Source: Pseudohalocynthiibacter aestuariivivens
GTDB taxonomy: Bacteria > Pseudomonadota > Alphaproteobacteria > Rhodobacterales > Rhodobacteraceae
DNA length: 64,000 nucleotides
Assembly: GCF_018457175.1 (NCBI RefSeq)
Contig: NZ_JAGFNU010000012.1
Coordinates: 46,323-110,322 of the forward strand
Direction of reading: 5' to 3'
The number at the start of each line of letters is the position of its first letter. The first letter of the stretch is position 1. Made by a program: the position numbers and the translations under genes. The notes below the pieces were generated by a model that was not told the DNA's origin, did not search any database, and saw only the letters and a program-made list of their open reading frames with translations. Below are positions 43,983-54,706 of the stretch, piece by piece.

Positions 43983-43997
43983 TCCGAAGGGTGCTTC

Positions 43998-45359
43998 ATG
44001 ACTTTTGACTATGATTTATTTGTAATTGGCGGTGGTTCTGGTGGAGTGCGGGCAGCACGTCTGGCAGCAGGCGACACTGGTGCTAAAGTGGGCTTGGCCG
44101 AAGAATACCGTATGGGCGGAACTTGTGTGATCCGTGGGTGTGTTCCGAAAAAGCTGATGGTTTTTGCGTCCACCTATGGTGAAACAATTGAAGACGCCCG
44201 TTCCTATGGCTGGGCTGACGCCGAGGCAGGAAGCTTTGACTGGCAAGTGTTCCGTCCAAAACTTCGGGCAGAACTTGATCGGCTGGAAGGTGTTTACCGC
44301 AATGTTCTGAAGACAAACGGAGTCACAGCCTATGACGCGCGCGCAACTGTCGTGGATGCGCATACGATTGAACTGTCTACCGGCGAACGATTTTCAACAA
44401 AACACATCCTTGTTGCGACAGGTGGCCACCCGTTTGTGCCAAATATTCCGGGGGCAGAACATACGATTACGTCGAATGAGATATTCCTGCTCAATGAGCT
44501 TCCTAAATCTGTTCTGATCGTGGGCGGCGGTTTTATCGCCTGTGAGTTCGCCTGCATTTTGAATGGTTTGGGTGTTGACGTTACCCAGTATTACCGCGGC
44601 GAGCAGATTTTACGCGGCTTTGATGGCGAAGCACGCGGTCATATTTCAGATGAAATGCGCGCGAATGGAATAAACCTCCATGTTGGAACAGATGTTATTT
44701 CGGTTGAAAAGGTCGAAGATGGCCTGAAAGTCGTTGGTACAAATGGCGACGAAGCGGTCTATGATCATGTGATGTATGCAACGGGCAGGGTGCCGAATAC
44801 GTCAAACCTTGGCCTCGAAAACGCCGGCGTTGCGCTGGGCCGCAAAGGCGAAATTATTGTCGATGAATATTCGCAAACTGCGGTACCATCGATTTACGCA
44901 GTCGGCGACGTGACAAACCGGATCAACCTGACACCTGTCGCCATTCGTGAAGGTGTTGCTTTCGTTGAGACAGTATTCAAAGGTAACCCGACGGCACCGG
45001 ACCATGATCTTGTCCCATCCGCCGTTTTTACCCAGCCTGAATTTGGAACGATTGGCCTGACAGAAGAAGAAGCAGTTGAACAGGGCCCGATAGAAGTGTA
45101 CTCAACAGCGTTCAAGCCGATGCACTCCAGCTTTGCCGGGCGTGAAAACCGGGTGATGATGAAACTTATCGTATCTAAAACGGACCGGCGGGTGTTGGGC
45201 TGTCATATCGTCGCAGATCACGCTGGCGAATTGATCCAGTTGGCAGGCATAGCCGTAAAGATGGGTGCAACCAAAGAAGATTTTGACCGTACGGTAGCCG
45301 TTCACCCGACGATGTCCGAAGAATTAGTAACCTTAAAGACACCCGTGCGCGAAACTTGA
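43998..45359 (+). CDS. gor: Glutathione-disulfide reductase
   Basis: A 453-aa FAD-dependent pyridine nucleotide disulfide oxidoreductase. FAD-binding GGGSGGVRAARLAA, redox-active pair GGTCVIRGCVPKK, NADPH-binding GGGFIACEFACILNGLG, second FAD site YAVGDVTNRINLTPVA and the C-terminal active-site HPTMSEELVTLK. The His-Pro-Thr-x-x-Glu motif and VIRGCVPKK distinguish GR from lipoamide dehydrogenase. It pairs functionally with rpiA through NADPH supply from the pentose phosphate pathway. Confidence 0.94.
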   Translation: MTFDYDLFVIGGGSGGVRAARLAAGDTGAKVGLAEEYRMGGTCVIRGCVPKKLMVFASTYGETIEDARSYGWADAEAGSFDWQVFRPKLRAELDRLEGVYRNVLKTNGVTAYDARATVVDAHTIELSTGERFSTKHILVATGGHPFVPNIPGAEHTITSNEIFLLNELPKSVLIVGGGFIACEFACILNGLGVDVTQYYRGEQILRGFDGEARGHISDEMRANGINLHVGTDVISVEKVEDGLKVVGTNGDEAVYDHVMYATGRVPNTSNLGLENAGVALGRKGEIIVDEYSQTAVPSIYAVGDVTNRINLTPVAIREGVAFVETVFKGNPTAPDHDLVPSAVFTQPEFGTIGLTEEEAVEQGPIEVYSTAFKPMHSSFAGRENRVMMKLIVSKTDRRVLGCHIVADHAGELIQLAGIAVKMGATKEDFDRTVAVHPTMSEELVTLKTPVRET

Positions 45360-45425
45360 AAATAGCGTAGAGATAACCACGTAGAACAATAAGTAATTGA
45401 CCAAAAAAAAGGGGAACATACCCGA

Positions 45426-46553
45426 ATGTCAGGAAATAATGGCGGCCCGTGGGGCGGCGGAGGATCAGGCGGCGGTGATGACGACAACCGCGGCGGCGGT
45501 CGCAAACCCGGTGGCGAAGGCCCTCAGATTCCGGAAATCGATGAACTTGTAAAGAAAGGCCAGGAGCAGCTACGCGTCCTCATGGGCGGGCGTGGCGGCG
45601 GTGGCCGGGGTAACAAAGGTGACAGCGGTGGACCCAAGTTCACCCGCGGAACTTTTGGGCTGGGTTTTCTTGCCCTGATTGGGCTCTGGGCCTTTGCATC
45701 CTTTTACTCGGTGAAGCCGGAAGAAAAGTCAGTTGAACTGTTTCTTGGCGAATTCTTGGAAATTGGCAATCCGGGCCTCAACTTCGCACCCTGGCCGGTT
45801 GTGTCAGCAGAAGTCATTCCAGTAACGCGCGAGCAGACGGAAGACATTGGTGTCGGTGCCCGTGGTTCTGATGCCGGACTTATGCTGACCGGCGACGAAA
45901 ACATCGTTGATATTGATTTTCAGGTGGTCTGGAACATCAATGATCCTGCTAAGTTCCTGTTTAATTTGGCTGAACCAGTACTAACAATTCGCGCTGTGTC
46001 TGAATCGGCCATGCGCGAAATCGTTGCGCAATCAGAGCTCGCGCCGATTTTGAACCGGGATCGTGAATCGATCGCGACCCGGCTGCTTGAACTTATTCAG
46101 CTGACGCTTGATAGCTACAGCAGTGGTGTGACAATCGTACGGGTCAACTTTGACCGTGCTGACCCACCTGAAACGGTGATTGCATCTTTCCGCGATGTTC
46201 AGGCTGCGGAACAGGAACGTGACCGTCTGCAAAAGCAAGCTGACGCCTATGCCAACCAGGTGCTTGCGGGTGCCCGTGGTGAAGCAGCGCAGGTTCTTGA
46301 GCAAGCCGAAGGTTACCGCGCCCGCGTGGTGAACGAGGCCGAAGGTGAAGCCAGCCGCTTTAGTGCTGTTTTGGGCGAGTATCTAAAAGCGCCCGAAGTG
46401 ACGCGCCGTCGTCTTTACATCGAAACGATGGAAGAGGTGCTGGGCAATGTCGACAAAATGATAATTGACGGAGATTCATTTGGTGAGGGCGGTCAGGGTG
46501 TTGTGCCTTACCTGCCGCTGAATGAATTACGCCGTAGTGGGGGAAATAACTGA
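45426..46553 (+). CDS. hflK: HflK, membrane-bound FtsH regulator subunit
   Basis: A 375-aa prohibitin-like (SPFH) protein. A Gly-rich cytoplasmic N-terminus (residues 1-60, with GGGGSGGGDDDNRGGGR), one membrane segment (about 77-97) and an SPFH domain (FYSVKPEEKSVELFLGEF to VRVNFDRADPPETVIASFRDVQAAEQERDR) followed by coiled coil. HflKC forms a large cage around FtsH and modulates proteolysis of membrane proteins. AGGGGA lies upstream of the ATG. One-base overlap with hflC (TGATG). Confidence 0.95.
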   Translation: MSGNNGGPWGGGGSGGGDDDNRGGGRKPGGEGPQIPEIDELVKKGQEQLRVLMGGRGGGGRGNKGDSGGPKFTRGTFGLGFLALIGLWAFASFYSVKPEEKSVELFLGEFLEIGNPGLNFAPWPVVSAEVIPVTREQTEDIGVGARGSDAGLMLTGDENIVDIDFQVVWNINDPAKFLFNLAEPVLTIRAVSESAMREIVAQSELAPILNRDRESIATRLLELIQLTLDSYSSGVTIVRVNFDRADPPETVIASFRDVQAAEQERDRLQKQADAYANQVLAGARGEAAQVLEQAEGYRARVVNEAEGEASRFSAVLGEYLKAPEVTRRRLYIETMEEVLGNVDKMIIDGDSFGEGGQGVVPYLPLNELRRSGGNN

Positions 46554-47422
46554 TGCGGAAATCTACCTTAATCCTACCTGCTATCGTCGTCGTCGTTGCG
46601 GGTTTGCTATCATCGGTCTTTATCGTAGACGAACGTGAAACGGCTCTCGTACTTCAGTTTGGTCGCGTGGTTGCTGTCAAAGAGGATCCAGGGCTTTCCT
46701 TTAAGATTCCTCTGATTCAGGAAGTTGTCACCTATGACGATCGTATCCTGAGCCGGGATATCGACCCGCTGGAAGTGACGCCAAAAGATGACCGGCGGCT
46801 TGTTGTTGATGCGTTTGCCCGCTACCGGATCGTTGATGTCAATCAGTTCCGGCAGGCTGTTGGCGTTGGCGGCATCCCGGCTGCAGAAACGCGTCTCGAT
46901 TCAATTTTACGATCAAAAACACGGGAAATTCTTGGTTCTGTAACATCCAATGACATCTTGTCGTCAGACCGGGCTGCGTTGATGTTACGCATTCGCAATG
47001 CTGCAATTACAGATGCGCGCGCACTGGGCCTGGATGTGATCGACGTACGTTTGAAACGCACCGACCTTCCGCGCGAAAACCTTGAGGCAACATTTGCAAG
47101 GATGCGGGCCGAACGGGAACGTGAGGCAACGGATGAACGGGCACGCGGTAACGAGGCGGCGCAGCGAATTCGTGCGCTTTCTGATCGTACCGTGGTTGAA
47201 CTGGTCTCGGATGCAAAGCGCCAGTCCGAAATTATCCGTGGTGAGGCGGACGCACGCCGAAACGCAATTTTCGCCGAGGCTTTCGGCGCGAACCCTGAAT
47301 TCTTCGAATTCTATCGCTCACTTGGGGCATATCGTGCTGCGCTACAGGGAAGCAACACGATGCTTGTTCTGTCGCCTGAGAGCGAGTTCTTTGGCTACCT
47401 GAAATCCGCAACGCCAGAGTAA
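46553..47422 (+). CDS. hflC: HflC, membrane-bound FtsH regulator subunit
   Basis: A 289-aa SPFH-domain protein anchored by one N-terminal segment (residues 5-24). VDERETALVLQFGRVVAVKEDPGLSFKIPLIQEVVTYDDRILSRDIDP and VIDVRLKRTDLPRENLEATFARMRAERERE are typical of HflC, followed by a long helix and a hydrophobic C-terminal region. It pairs with HflK encoded immediately upstream and is followed at 11 bp by the DUF2065 gene. Confidence 0.95.
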   Translation: MRKSTLILPAIVVVVAGLLSSVFIVDERETALVLQFGRVVAVKEDPGLSFKIPLIQEVVTYDDRILSRDIDPLEVTPKDDRRLVVDAFARYRIVDVNQFRQAVGVGGIPAAETRLDSILRSKTREILGSVTSNDILSSDRAALMLRIRNAAITDARALGLDVIDVRLKRTDLPRENLEATFARMRAEREREATDERARGNEAAQRIRALSDRTVVELVSDAKRQSEIIRGEADARRNAIFAEAFGANPEFFEFYRSLGAYRAALQGSNTMLVLSPESEFFGYLKSATPE

Positions 47423-47432
47423 AGAGGCCAGA

Positions 47433-47630
47433 GTGATCAAAACGATTTTTCTGGCAATTGGACTTGTTTTAGCTGCTGAGGGGCTGGTGCTTGCGCTGGC
47501 CCCTTCGCGTGTTGAGGATATGCTTGCAGCGTTACGTGATATGCCGGTCGAGACACGCCGTCTAATTGGCCTGATCGCCGTTGCAGCAGGAACATTGGCA
47601 ATCTGGCTTGCGAAGTCGGCTTTTGCTTGA
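47433..47630 (+). CDS. DUF2065 family small membrane protein
   Basis: A 65-aa protein with two membrane segments (residues 3-23 and 43-62) separated by a short loop RVEDMLAALRDMPVETRRLIG, which is the DUF2065 signature. It starts with GTG. DUF2065 genes commonly sit beside hflKC and degP in proteobacteria, suggesting a role in the FtsH/HflKC quality-control system; no function is demonstrated. A 158-bp gap with a TATAAT (47728-47733) separates it from degP, so degP may have its own promoter. Confidence 0.82.
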   Translation: MIKTIFLAIGLVLAAEGLVLALAPSRVEDMLAALRDMPVETRRLIGLIAVAAGTLAIWLAKSAFA

Positions 47631-47788
47631 GAATATGGGCGATATACTGCCATGCTCACGCGCATTTTATGTTTTAAGATGCAGTTAATGCTCTGACAGA
47701 GTTGAAGTTGCACCAATAAGACCAAGATATAATAAAACTGGAGCCGGAAAATCCGGTTATCGTTGAGCCAATACAAAAGGAGTTCACT

Positions 47789-49261
47789 GTGAAACCTCAG
47801 GCTATTCCCCTTTCCGTACGCAACATCGCGCCGGTACGGGCCTTTTGGATGCTTGTGATGGGATTTGCGTTAGTCATAGCGCAAACGCTTTCTGCAGCTG
47901 CCCGCGGCGCACCCGAGAGCTTTGCCGATCTGGCCGAGCAAATCAGCCCCGCTGTAGTGAATATTACGACGACGACAGTCGTCGCGTCCCGGACCGGACC
48001 AAATTTGGGGCCAATTGTTCCGGAAGGCTCTCCGTTTGAAGAGTTCTTTCGTGACTTCAACCGGCGCAACAATCAGCAAGGTGAGCGACCCCCACGCCGC
48101 AGTCAGGCATTGGGGTCTGGTTTCGTTATTTCCGAGGATGGTTTCATCGTCACCAATAACCATGTCATCGAAGGTGCAGACGAAATTCTGATCGAGTTTT
48201 TTTCGGGTGGAGAACTGCCCGCGACTGTCATTGGGACCGATGCAAATACCGACATCGCACTTTTGAAAGTTGAAAGCGACGAACCGCTGGATTTCGTATC
48301 CTTCGGTGATAGCGACATCATGCGTGTTGGCGATTGGGTTATGGCGATGGGTAACCCGCTTGGTCAGGGATTCTCCGTCTCTGCTGGAATCGTTTCTGCC
48401 CGCAACCGGGCGCTTTCGGGTACCTATGACGATTATCTTCAGACAGACGCCGCGATTAACCGGGGTAACTCAGGTGGTCCATTGTTCAACATGGAAGGCG
48501 AAGTTGTCGGCGTGAACACCGCGATCTTGTCACCGAATGGTGGGTCCATCGGGATCGGTTTTGCGATGTCATCAGCTGTTGTAAGCCGGGTCGTGAACCA
48601 GTTGCAGGAATTTGGTGAAACGCGCCGTGGATGGCTTGGCGTTCGTATTCAGGATGTGACGGAAGATGTGGCAGAAGCACTGGGACTTGAGACAGCCGCA
48701 GGAGCGCTGGTTACCGATGTTCCAACGGGCCCTGCCGAAGAAGCGGGTATGGAATCGGGCGATGTGATCATGTCTTTTGATGGTCATGAAGTCTCAGATA
48801 CCCGTGATCTGGTGCGTCAGGTTGGCAATACCGCAGTTGGCAAAGCTGTTCGGGTCGTCGTATTCCGCGAGGGTGGAACGCAAACCCTGCTTGTGACTTT
48901 GGGCCGCCGTGAAACCGCAGAAGGTGCAGAGCCGGCGTCAGCCACTCCTGAGAAAGTACCAGCGAACCGCGACCTTCTTGGTCTGAGCCTGTCTGAGATG
49001 ACGGACGAATTGCGTGAACAGCTTGGCCTTGAGAAGGCTACCCAAGGCCTTGTGATAACCAATGTCGCCGAAGATTCTGCTGCCTTTGGGAAAGGTCTGC
49101 GCAGTGGTGACGTGATCACCGAGGCCGGTCAGCGGCAAGTGCGCTTAATTGCAGATCTGGAAGAGCGGATCAACGATGCGCGCGACGCCGGACGCAAATC
49201 GATTCTGCTTCTGGTACGTCGCGAGGGAGAGCCAAGGTTTGTGGCTCTACCGCTTAGCTGA
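47789..49261 (+). CDS. Do family periplasmic serine protease (DegP/DegQ-like)
   Basis: A 490-aa secreted HtrA protease. Signal peptide about residues 1-38; trypsin-like domain with His in TNNHVI, Asp in NTDIALLKV and Ser in RGNSGGPLF; two PDZ domains (about 270-370 and 390-485). Two PDZ domains place it with DegP/DegQ/MucD, which degrade misfolded periplasmic proteins. The GTG start has AAAAGGAG seven bases upstream. Its position behind hflKC is conserved in related bacteria. Which of degP or degQ it equals cannot be decided by eye. Confidence 0.94.
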   Translation: MKPQAIPLSVRNIAPVRAFWMLVMGFALVIAQTLSAAARGAPESFADLAEQISPAVVNITTTTVVASRTGPNLGPIVPEGSPFEEFFRDFNRRNNQQGERPPRRSQALGSGFVISEDGFIVTNNHVIEGADEILIEFFSGGELPATVIGTDANTDIALLKVESDEPLDFVSFGDSDIMRVGDWVMAMGNPLGQGFSVSAGIVSARNRALSGTYDDYLQTDAAINRGNSGGPLFNMEGEVVGVNTAILSPNGGSIGIGFAMSSAVVSRVVNQLQEFGETRRGWLGVRIQDVTEDVAEALGLETAAGALVTDVPTGPAEEAGMESGDVIMSFDGHEVSDTRDLVRQVGNTAVGKAVRVVVFREGGTQTLLVTLGRRETAEGAEPASATPEKVPANRDLLGLSLSEMTDELREQLGLEKATQGLVITNVAEDSAAFGKGLRSGDVITEAGQRQVRLIADLEERINDARDAGRKSILLLVRREGEPRFVALPLS

Positions 49262-49287
49262 CGTTAACCTCGACAGCAAATATATAA

Positions 49288-49311
49288 GGGGCTCCTTCGA
49301 GGGCCCTTTTT
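49288..49311 (+). terminator. Probable terminator of the Do protease gene
   Basis: GGG-G-CTC and GAG-GG-CCC pair with a small internal loop around CTTC, and TTTTT follows. It is 26 bp after the protease stop. The stem is interrupted, so strength is uncertain. Confidence 0.6.
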
Positions 49312-49366
49312 CATAGAGGGCTTCTACTCAAGGAATTCTGAGTAAGCATCTAAGGAATTCGAGAAT

Positions 49367-49900
49367 ATGAGTTCACACCCGAAGAACAGGCAGATCAAAA
49401 TTCGCCCTTTTGAAGACAATGATGCCGGGCAGGTCCGAGATCTGTTCATCAAGGTCAACCGCCTGCTCGCACCACCTCAACAAAAAGAAGCGTTTGAAGG
49501 TTACATTACCCGCTCCCTGGCCGAAGAAATTGATCGGATAAGTGACTACTATGCCCGAATAGAGGGTGGTTTCTGGGTGGCGGTGAATGGTGAAACTATC
49601 GTCGGTATGTTTGGTCTTGAACCGTCGTCATCAGAGGCAATGGAATTGCGCCGCATGTACGTTGATCCGCAAGCCCGGCGCCTGGGGATAGCGCAAAAAA
49701 TGCTGAGTTTCGCGGAAGATGAATGCCGACGGCGTGACCGGCCAAACATGGACCTGAGTACATCGGAGTTACAGGGCGATGCGCTCAGGTTTTACCAAAA
49801 ATGCGGCTATCAATTGGTGCGCGAAGAAATAGCGGATACTGCCAGCAACAAGACATTGGGCGGCGGTATCCGACGCTTTCACTTCACCAAGAAACTTTGA
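49367..49900 (+). CDS. GNAT family N-acetyltransferase
   Basis: A 177-aa acetyltransferase: IKIRPFEDNDAGQVRDLFI, GMFGLEPSSSEAMELRRMYVDPQARRLGIAQKMLSFAEDECRRR with the acetyl-CoA loop (RRLGIA, Q/RxxGxG/A), and YQKCGYQLVREE at the C-terminus. CTAAGGAATT lies upstream of the ATG; the sequence AAGGAATTC occurs twice in the preceding 40 bp. Acceptor unknown. It is tail to tail with the lipoprotein-like gene at 49907. Confidence 0.88.
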   Translation: MSSHPKNRQIKIRPFEDNDAGQVRDLFIKVNRLLAPPQQKEAFEGYITRSLAEEIDRISDYYARIEGGFWVAVNGETIVGMFGLEPSSSEAMELRRMYVDPQARRLGIAQKMLSFAEDECRRRDRPNMDLSTSELQGDALRFYQKCGYQLVREEIADTASNKTLGGGIRRFHFTKKL

Positions 49901-49906
49901 CAATTT

Positions 49907-50479
49907 CTATTCAGCCCTCAGATCATACGCAATCAGGCCCAGTTGGCGTGCGGTATCAAGTGCGATAATACTGCTGTCACGGCCCTGTGGTGCTTGATAG
50001 GCACGGATCGCGGTGCGCGTACGCGCGTCAAGCACACCGCTGATCGGGCCACGATAAAACCCCCGCACGATCAAAGCGCGTTGCAGCGAAGACAGGAATT
50101 CATGGTCTAGCTGGTTTGCGCAGGGCGTTTGAAACCTTAATTCCTGACGTGGTTGCACGATTTTCTGGTGGGTTTGTGTTGAATAGATTGCCGGGCTGGT
50201 CACGCTGCCGTCCTCTGCCCGAATTTCCGACTGAACCAGGATTTGTTCCGTGACCGTTTCCAGGACTGCTGGGCTTTCGTCGATCCCCCAACAACTACCG
50301 CTTGGTGCGCCCTCGGGTGCCGCTGCGGGTGTGTAGGCGACGTTACTGCCCCTTTGTGCAAGCGAACCTGTCATCGTAGCCGCCTGACAAGCGGACAACA
50401 TCAGGGTCACAAGGACCAATGGTGTATTTTTTCTGATCACTGCTCTAAGCGCTCTCTGATGACGCAAGTTGCCGGACAA
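49907..50479 (-). CDS. Putative lipoprotein with peptidoglycan-binding-like domain
   Basis: A 190-aa protein. LVLVTLMLSACQAATM near residue 20-36 is a lipobox-bearing signal peptide, with lipidation expected at the Cys of LSAC. The C-terminal part, LQRALIVRGFYRGPISGVLDARTRTAIRAYQAPQGRDSSIIALDTARQLGLI, is a PG_binding_1-type domain (repeat GFYxGxxxGxxDxxTxxAIxxYQ). It probably sits in the outer membrane facing the peptidoglycan. The start may be the ATG at 50479 or a downstream one; the basic stretch RHQRALRAVIRK is long for a signal peptide n-region. Confidence 0.75.
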   Translation of the reverse strand: MSGNLRHQRALRAVIRKNTPLVLVTLMLSACQAATMTGSLAQRGSNVAYTPAAAPEGAPSGSCWGIDESPAVLETVTEQILVQSEIRAEDGSVTSPAIYSTQTHQKIVQPRQELRFQTPCANQLDHEFLSSLQRALIVRGFYRGPISGVLDARTRTAIRAYQAPQGRDSSIIALDTARQLGLIAYDLRAE

Positions 50480-50546
50480 TAGCCCGTTTTGTCATCGGAC
50501 AAAAGAAAATTGGCAACCACCCCGCCCGGAACCGACGTTAATTTGA

Positions 50547-50957
<411 letters not shown>

Positions 50958-50958
50958 T

Positions 50959-51660
50959 ATGCTGCGGGCGGGGCTTTTAGGTCTGTCCGTATTATGCGCC
51001 GCACAAGTCAGCGCGGCAGAGATTATTTCTGCGCGCTATGCCGAACCTACGACACGCTATGGTCATGGCATCCTTGGGGACGCGATTGAACATGGCGCGC
51101 TAAGATTGCGACTGGCGGATGGCCAGCGGGTCATTATTCGGCTTCCAGATACTCATGTGTTTGAAGATACAGCCCCCCGTCTTGCCGACGTCGACAATGA
51201 TGGCACACCAGAGGTGATCGTCGTTGAAACCGATGTGGCGCGCGGTGCTTCGCTCGCGATTTACGACGAAACCGGCAAGGTTGCGGAAACTCGGCACATA
51301 GGCCGCCCTAATCGGTGGCTGGCCCCGGTCGGTGTCGCTGATCTGGATGGGGATGGCTATGTGGAGATCGCTTATGTTGATCGTCCACATCTTGCGAAAC
51401 TTCTAAAGATCTGGCGTTTCAGGGACGGCAAACTGGAACAGGTTGCCGAAATATCAGGCTTAACAAACCATCAAATCGGCCAGCGCGAAATTTCTGGTGG
51501 TGTGGCCTCCTGTCCGGATGAGCCAGTTCTGGTGACCGCCAATGCAAATTGGACAAAGGTTATGGCAACGTCCTTCAGGAATGGTGCCTATGTATCCGTG
51601 CCTGTTGCAGATTTTTCGGGCCCAACATCTTTCGAAAACGCCGCGGTCTGTTCCAAATAG
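50959..51660 (+). CDS. Exported FG-GAP/VCBS repeat-like protein
   Basis: A 233-aa protein with a Sec signal peptide (MLRAGLLGLSVLCAAQVSA). Repeats APRLADVDNDGTPEVIVVETD and APVGVADLDGDGYVEIAYVDRPH are FG-GAP/VCBS-type blades with Ca-binding DxDxDG loops, so a partial beta-propeller is expected. It directly follows the ferredoxin gene with one base between, so it is co-transcribed. No catalytic motif is seen; a periplasmic binding role is possible. Confidence 0.8.
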   Translation: MLRAGLLGLSVLCAAQVSAAEIISARYAEPTTRYGHGILGDAIEHGALRLRLADGQRVIIRLPDTHVFEDTAPRLADVDNDGTPEVIVVETDVARGASLAIYDETGKVAETRHIGRPNRWLAPVGVADLDGDGYVEIAYVDRPHLAKLLKIWRFRDGKLEQVAEISGLTNHQIGQREISGGVASCPDEPVLVTANANWTKVMATSFRNGAYVSVPVADFSGPTSFENAAVCSK

Positions 51661-51752
51661 AATACCCCAAACCTACCTCAGCTTAAGCCATATATGGTTG
51701 CACGTTGGTGCGTCTTATTTGAAGTTATGATCTAGCGTTTTTGTCCGCGATT

Positions 51753-53015
51753 TTAAAGCCCACGCCAGCCAATATCTGACCGGCAAAACCCTTCGGGCCA
51801 ATCAATCTGCTCAACCATCGCATAGGCGCGGTCGCGCGCTTCCGAAAGGCTTGCACCGCGCGCCGTCACGTTTAACACCCGACCACCGGTTGCAACGGTT
51901 TTGCCATCTCTCTCGGATGTTCCGGCATGAAATACCATCTCGGAACTTGTTTCAGGCAAACAGCCCAATCCACTTATGACGCTGCCCTTTTCGTAAGCGC
52001 CGGGGTATCCCTTGGCGGCCATCACGACGCTCAACGCATGATCGTCTGCCCAGTTAACGCGCGCTTCGTTCAATCGCCCCTCGGCGCAGGCAAGAAGCAG
52101 ATCAAGCATCTGTGCCCCCAAACGCATCATCAGCACCTGACATTCAGGGTCACCGAAACGCACGTTGTATTCCACCAGTCGGGGTTGGCCGTCTTTGATC
52201 ATCAGGCCCGCAAACAGAATTCCCTGAAAGGGTGTGCCGCGTCGCGTCATTTCGGCAATTGAGGGAAGGATGATTTCGTCCATGGCCTTGGCCACAACCG
52301 CATCATTCATCACGGGGGCAGGGGAATAGGCCCCCATACCGCCAGTGTTTGGCCCTTCGTCGCCATCATAAGCGCGCTTGTGATCTTGCGCTGTGCCAAT
52401 CGGAAGGGCAGTTTTACCGTCACACAGAACGAAGAAAGATGCTTCTTCTCCATCCATAAATTCTTCGATCACAACCTCGGCACCTGCTTCGCCAAACTCA
52501 CCGCCAAACATGTCGTCAATCGCGTCAAGTGCGTTAGCTTCTTCCATCGCGACGATCACGCCTTTACCTGCTGCCAATCCGTCGGCCTTTACAACAATCG
52601 GCGCGCCTTCTTTGTGAATGTAAGCCTTTGCTGCTTCGGCGTCGGTGAACCGTGCGTAAGCGGCAGTTGGTGCTTTAGCCGCATCGCAGATCTCTTTGGT
52701 GAAGGATTTTGACGCTTCCAGCTTTGCGGCCTCAACAGACGGCCCAAAGCACAAAATCCCGGCTGCGCGAACAGCATCTGCCACACCCTCGGCAAGCGGC
52801 GCTTCCGGGCCAACGACCACAAAATCCACTGTGTTTTCTTCTGCAAAGACGGCAACAGCAGCCCCATCCATAATGTCGAGGCTGGCACATTCCGCGATTT
52901 CCGCGATCCCCGCATTGCCGGGGGCGACGATCAGCCGGTCACACTTTGGGTTCTGCTTGATTGCCCAGGCAAGCGCATGTTCCCGCCCGCCGCCACCTAA
53001 AATCAGGATGTTCAT
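51753..53015 (-). CDS. purD: Phosphoribosylamine--glycine ligase
   Basis: A 420-aa ATP-grasp enzyme of purine synthesis that joins phosphoribosylamine and glycine. [23 protein letters not shown] is the universal N-terminus, so the start is ATG at 53015; longer in-frame readings would run through the divergent xseA start region. Further signatures: [49 protein letters not shown] and [18 protein letters not shown]. It shares a 70-bp divergent promoter region with xseA. Confidence 0.96.
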   Translation of the reverse strand: MNILILGGGGREHALAWAIKQNPKCDRLIVAPGNAGIAEIAECASLDIMDGAAVAVFAEENTVDFVVVGPEAPLAEGVADAVRAAGILCFGPSVEAAKLEASKSFTKEICDAAKAPTAAYARFTDAEAAKAYIHKEGAPIVVKADGLAAGKGVIVAMEEANALDAIDDMFGGEFGEAGAEVVIEEFMDGEEASFFVLCDGKTALPIGTAQDHKRAYDGDEGPNTGGMGAYSPAPVMNDAVVAKAMDEIILPSIAEMTRRGTPFQGILFAGLMIKDGQPRLVEYNVRFGDPECQVLMMRLGAQMLDLLLACAEGRLNEARVNWADDHALSVVMAAKGYPGAYEKGSVISGLGCLPETSSEMVFHAGTSERDGKTVATGGRVLNVTARGASLSEARDRAYAMVEQIDWPEGFCRSDIGWRGL

Positions 53016-53085
53016 TGCCCACACTCCTTGGCCTTCGCTTGGCGGCGTTCTAAGGTGCAGGCGAGCACATGACAAGCGAGCAGAG

Positions 53086-54645
53086 ATGTCTGACCTGATT
53101 GATGACCCGGCCGAAGGCCTGAACGCCCCGGAATTCACCGTGACCGAAATTTCGGGCGCCGTGAAACGTACCATAGAAAGTTCGTTTTCCCGCGTCAGGG
53201 TCAGGGGCGAAATTGGTCGGGTCTCGATGCCGCGCTCGGGCCATGTCTATCTGGACCTTAAGGATGACCGCTCGGTTCTTTCTGCCGTTATCTGGAAAGG
53301 CGTCGCCGGACGTCTGCAGACGCAGCCGGAAGAGGGGATGGAGGTTGTCGCGACAGGAAAACTCACGACTTTCGGCGGGCAGTCAAAATACCAGATGGTG
53401 ATTGAAGATATCGCTCCCGCCGGAATGGGCGCGCTGATGGCGATGCTTGAAAAGCGCAAAAAAACGCTTGAGGCAGAAGGTCTTTTTGATCCCGGGCGAA
53501 AGAAAGAACTGCCTTACCTGCCCGAGGTAATCGGCGTAATCACCTCGCCTTCAGGTGCTGTGATCCGCGATATCCTGCATCGTCTGCGGGATCGTTTCCC
53601 GCGGAAGGTTCTGCTCTGGCCCGTGGCGGTGCAAGGTGCGAAATGCGCGCCCGAAGTCACGCGCGCTATCGAAGGTTTCAACGCGATGATGTCTGGTGGC
53701 GCGATCCCACGGCCCGATTTGCTGATTGTTGCCCGTGGCGGTGGCTCGATCGAGGATCTCTGGGGCTTCAACGAAGAAATCGTTGCTCGCGCAGCGGCGG
53801 CCTCTGATATTCCCCTGATATCCGCCGTCGGGCATGAGACAGACACCACTCTGATTGATTTCGCATCCGACATGCGCGCACCCACACCCACAGCAGCAGC
53901 AGAGCTTGCAGTCCCGGTGCGGCTCGAGCTTCTGGGCTGGGTCGGAGAGCAGGAGGCGCGTCTAGCCCGTGCGCTCAGCCAAAGCATAAACCAACGCCAG
54001 CAACGCCTGCGCGATCTTGCACGTGCTTTGCCAAACCCGCAGGCACTGGTCGATCAGGCATCGCAAAAGTTCGACTTTACGGGGGGCCGTCTTGCGCCCG
54101 CCTTGCAAAAAGCGGTTCAGGTCAAACGGCTCGCGCTTGAAAAACGCGCGGCTCCGCTTCAAGGGGCGACACTTGCCCAACGTATTCGCCATGAAGATAC
54201 CAGATTAAAGTCAATGGCGAGGCGCCTTGCATCTGGGTTATCAAGCAACACGAAAACTCAGCGCCGTGTGTATGACAAAACTGCTCAACGTTTGCGACCG
54301 TTGGCATTGAAACAGGAAGTTGACCGCAAAAAGACCGCCTTTTCAGCGCTGTCCCAACGTTTGTCGATCTCTGCACTCAATCAAACAAATACCTGGCGGA
54401 ATCGCATAGATGCGTTGGAACGTTTGCACCAGACACTCGGATACAAAGAAACTCTGAAACGCGGCTATGCGGTTGTGCGTAGCCAGGATCATATCGTCAC
54501 GTCAAAAGTTGAGGCGGAAAAAGCCACCGAGCTTGAGATCGAGTTTCAGGATGGTCGCCTCGCCACCGGGCCATCGGCCAGTCCCAAACCATCGCGCAAA
54601 GCAAAGCCATCCCCACCAAAACCTGATCAAGGCAGCTTATTCTGA
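53086..54645 (+). CDS. xseA: Exodeoxyribonuclease VII large subunit
   Basis: A 519-aa nuclease subunit for single-stranded DNA. N-terminal OB domain ([47 protein letters not shown]), catalytic domain with [44 protein letters not shown] and [28 protein letters not shown], then a long coiled coil and a basic C-terminus. The start is ATG at 53086 (MSDLIDDP), after GAGCAGAG; longer in-frame sequence upstream overlaps purD and is not family-like. The small subunit gene xseB is not adjacent. Confidence 0.95.
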   Translation: MSDLIDDPAEGLNAPEFTVTEISGAVKRTIESSFSRVRVRGEIGRVSMPRSGHVYLDLKDDRSVLSAVIWKGVAGRLQTQPEEGMEVVATGKLTTFGGQSKYQMVIEDIAPAGMGALMAMLEKRKKTLEAEGLFDPGRKKELPYLPEVIGVITSPSGAVIRDILHRLRDRFPRKVLLWPVAVQGAKCAPEVTRAIEGFNAMMSGGAIPRPDLLIVARGGGSIEDLWGFNEEIVARAAAASDIPLISAVGHETDTTLIDFASDMRAPTPTAAAELAVPVRLELLGWVGEQEARLARALSQSINQRQQRLRDLARALPNPQALVDQASQKFDFTGGRLAPALQKAVQVKRLALEKRAAPLQGATLAQRIRHEDTRLKSMARRLASGLSSNTKTQRRVYDKTAQRLRPLALKQEVDRKKTAFSALSQRLSISALNQTNTWRNRIDALERLHQTLGYKETLKRGYAVVRSQDHIVTSKVEAEKATELEIEFQDGRLATGPSASPKPSRKAKPSPPKPDQGSLF

Positions 54646-54672
54646 TCGACCCCGCACTCTTTCTTTTTCCAG

Positions 54673-54692
54673 AAAATATCCCCGCCGGAGGC
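54673..54692 (+). repeat. 20-bp dispersed intergenic repeat, copy 2
   Basis: Identical to 33879-33898 (AAAATATCCCCGCCGGAGGC) and likewise preceded by TTTCCA. It sits between the convergent ends of xseA and the hypothetical gene at 54707. See copy 1 for interpretation. Confidence 0.6.
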
Positions 54693-54706
54693 TTCTGCCT
54701 TCCCGG

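Noticed and set aside
53962..54376. Small minus-strand frames within xseA
   Set aside because: They are shadows of a long, well-supported nuclease gene and have no start signals.
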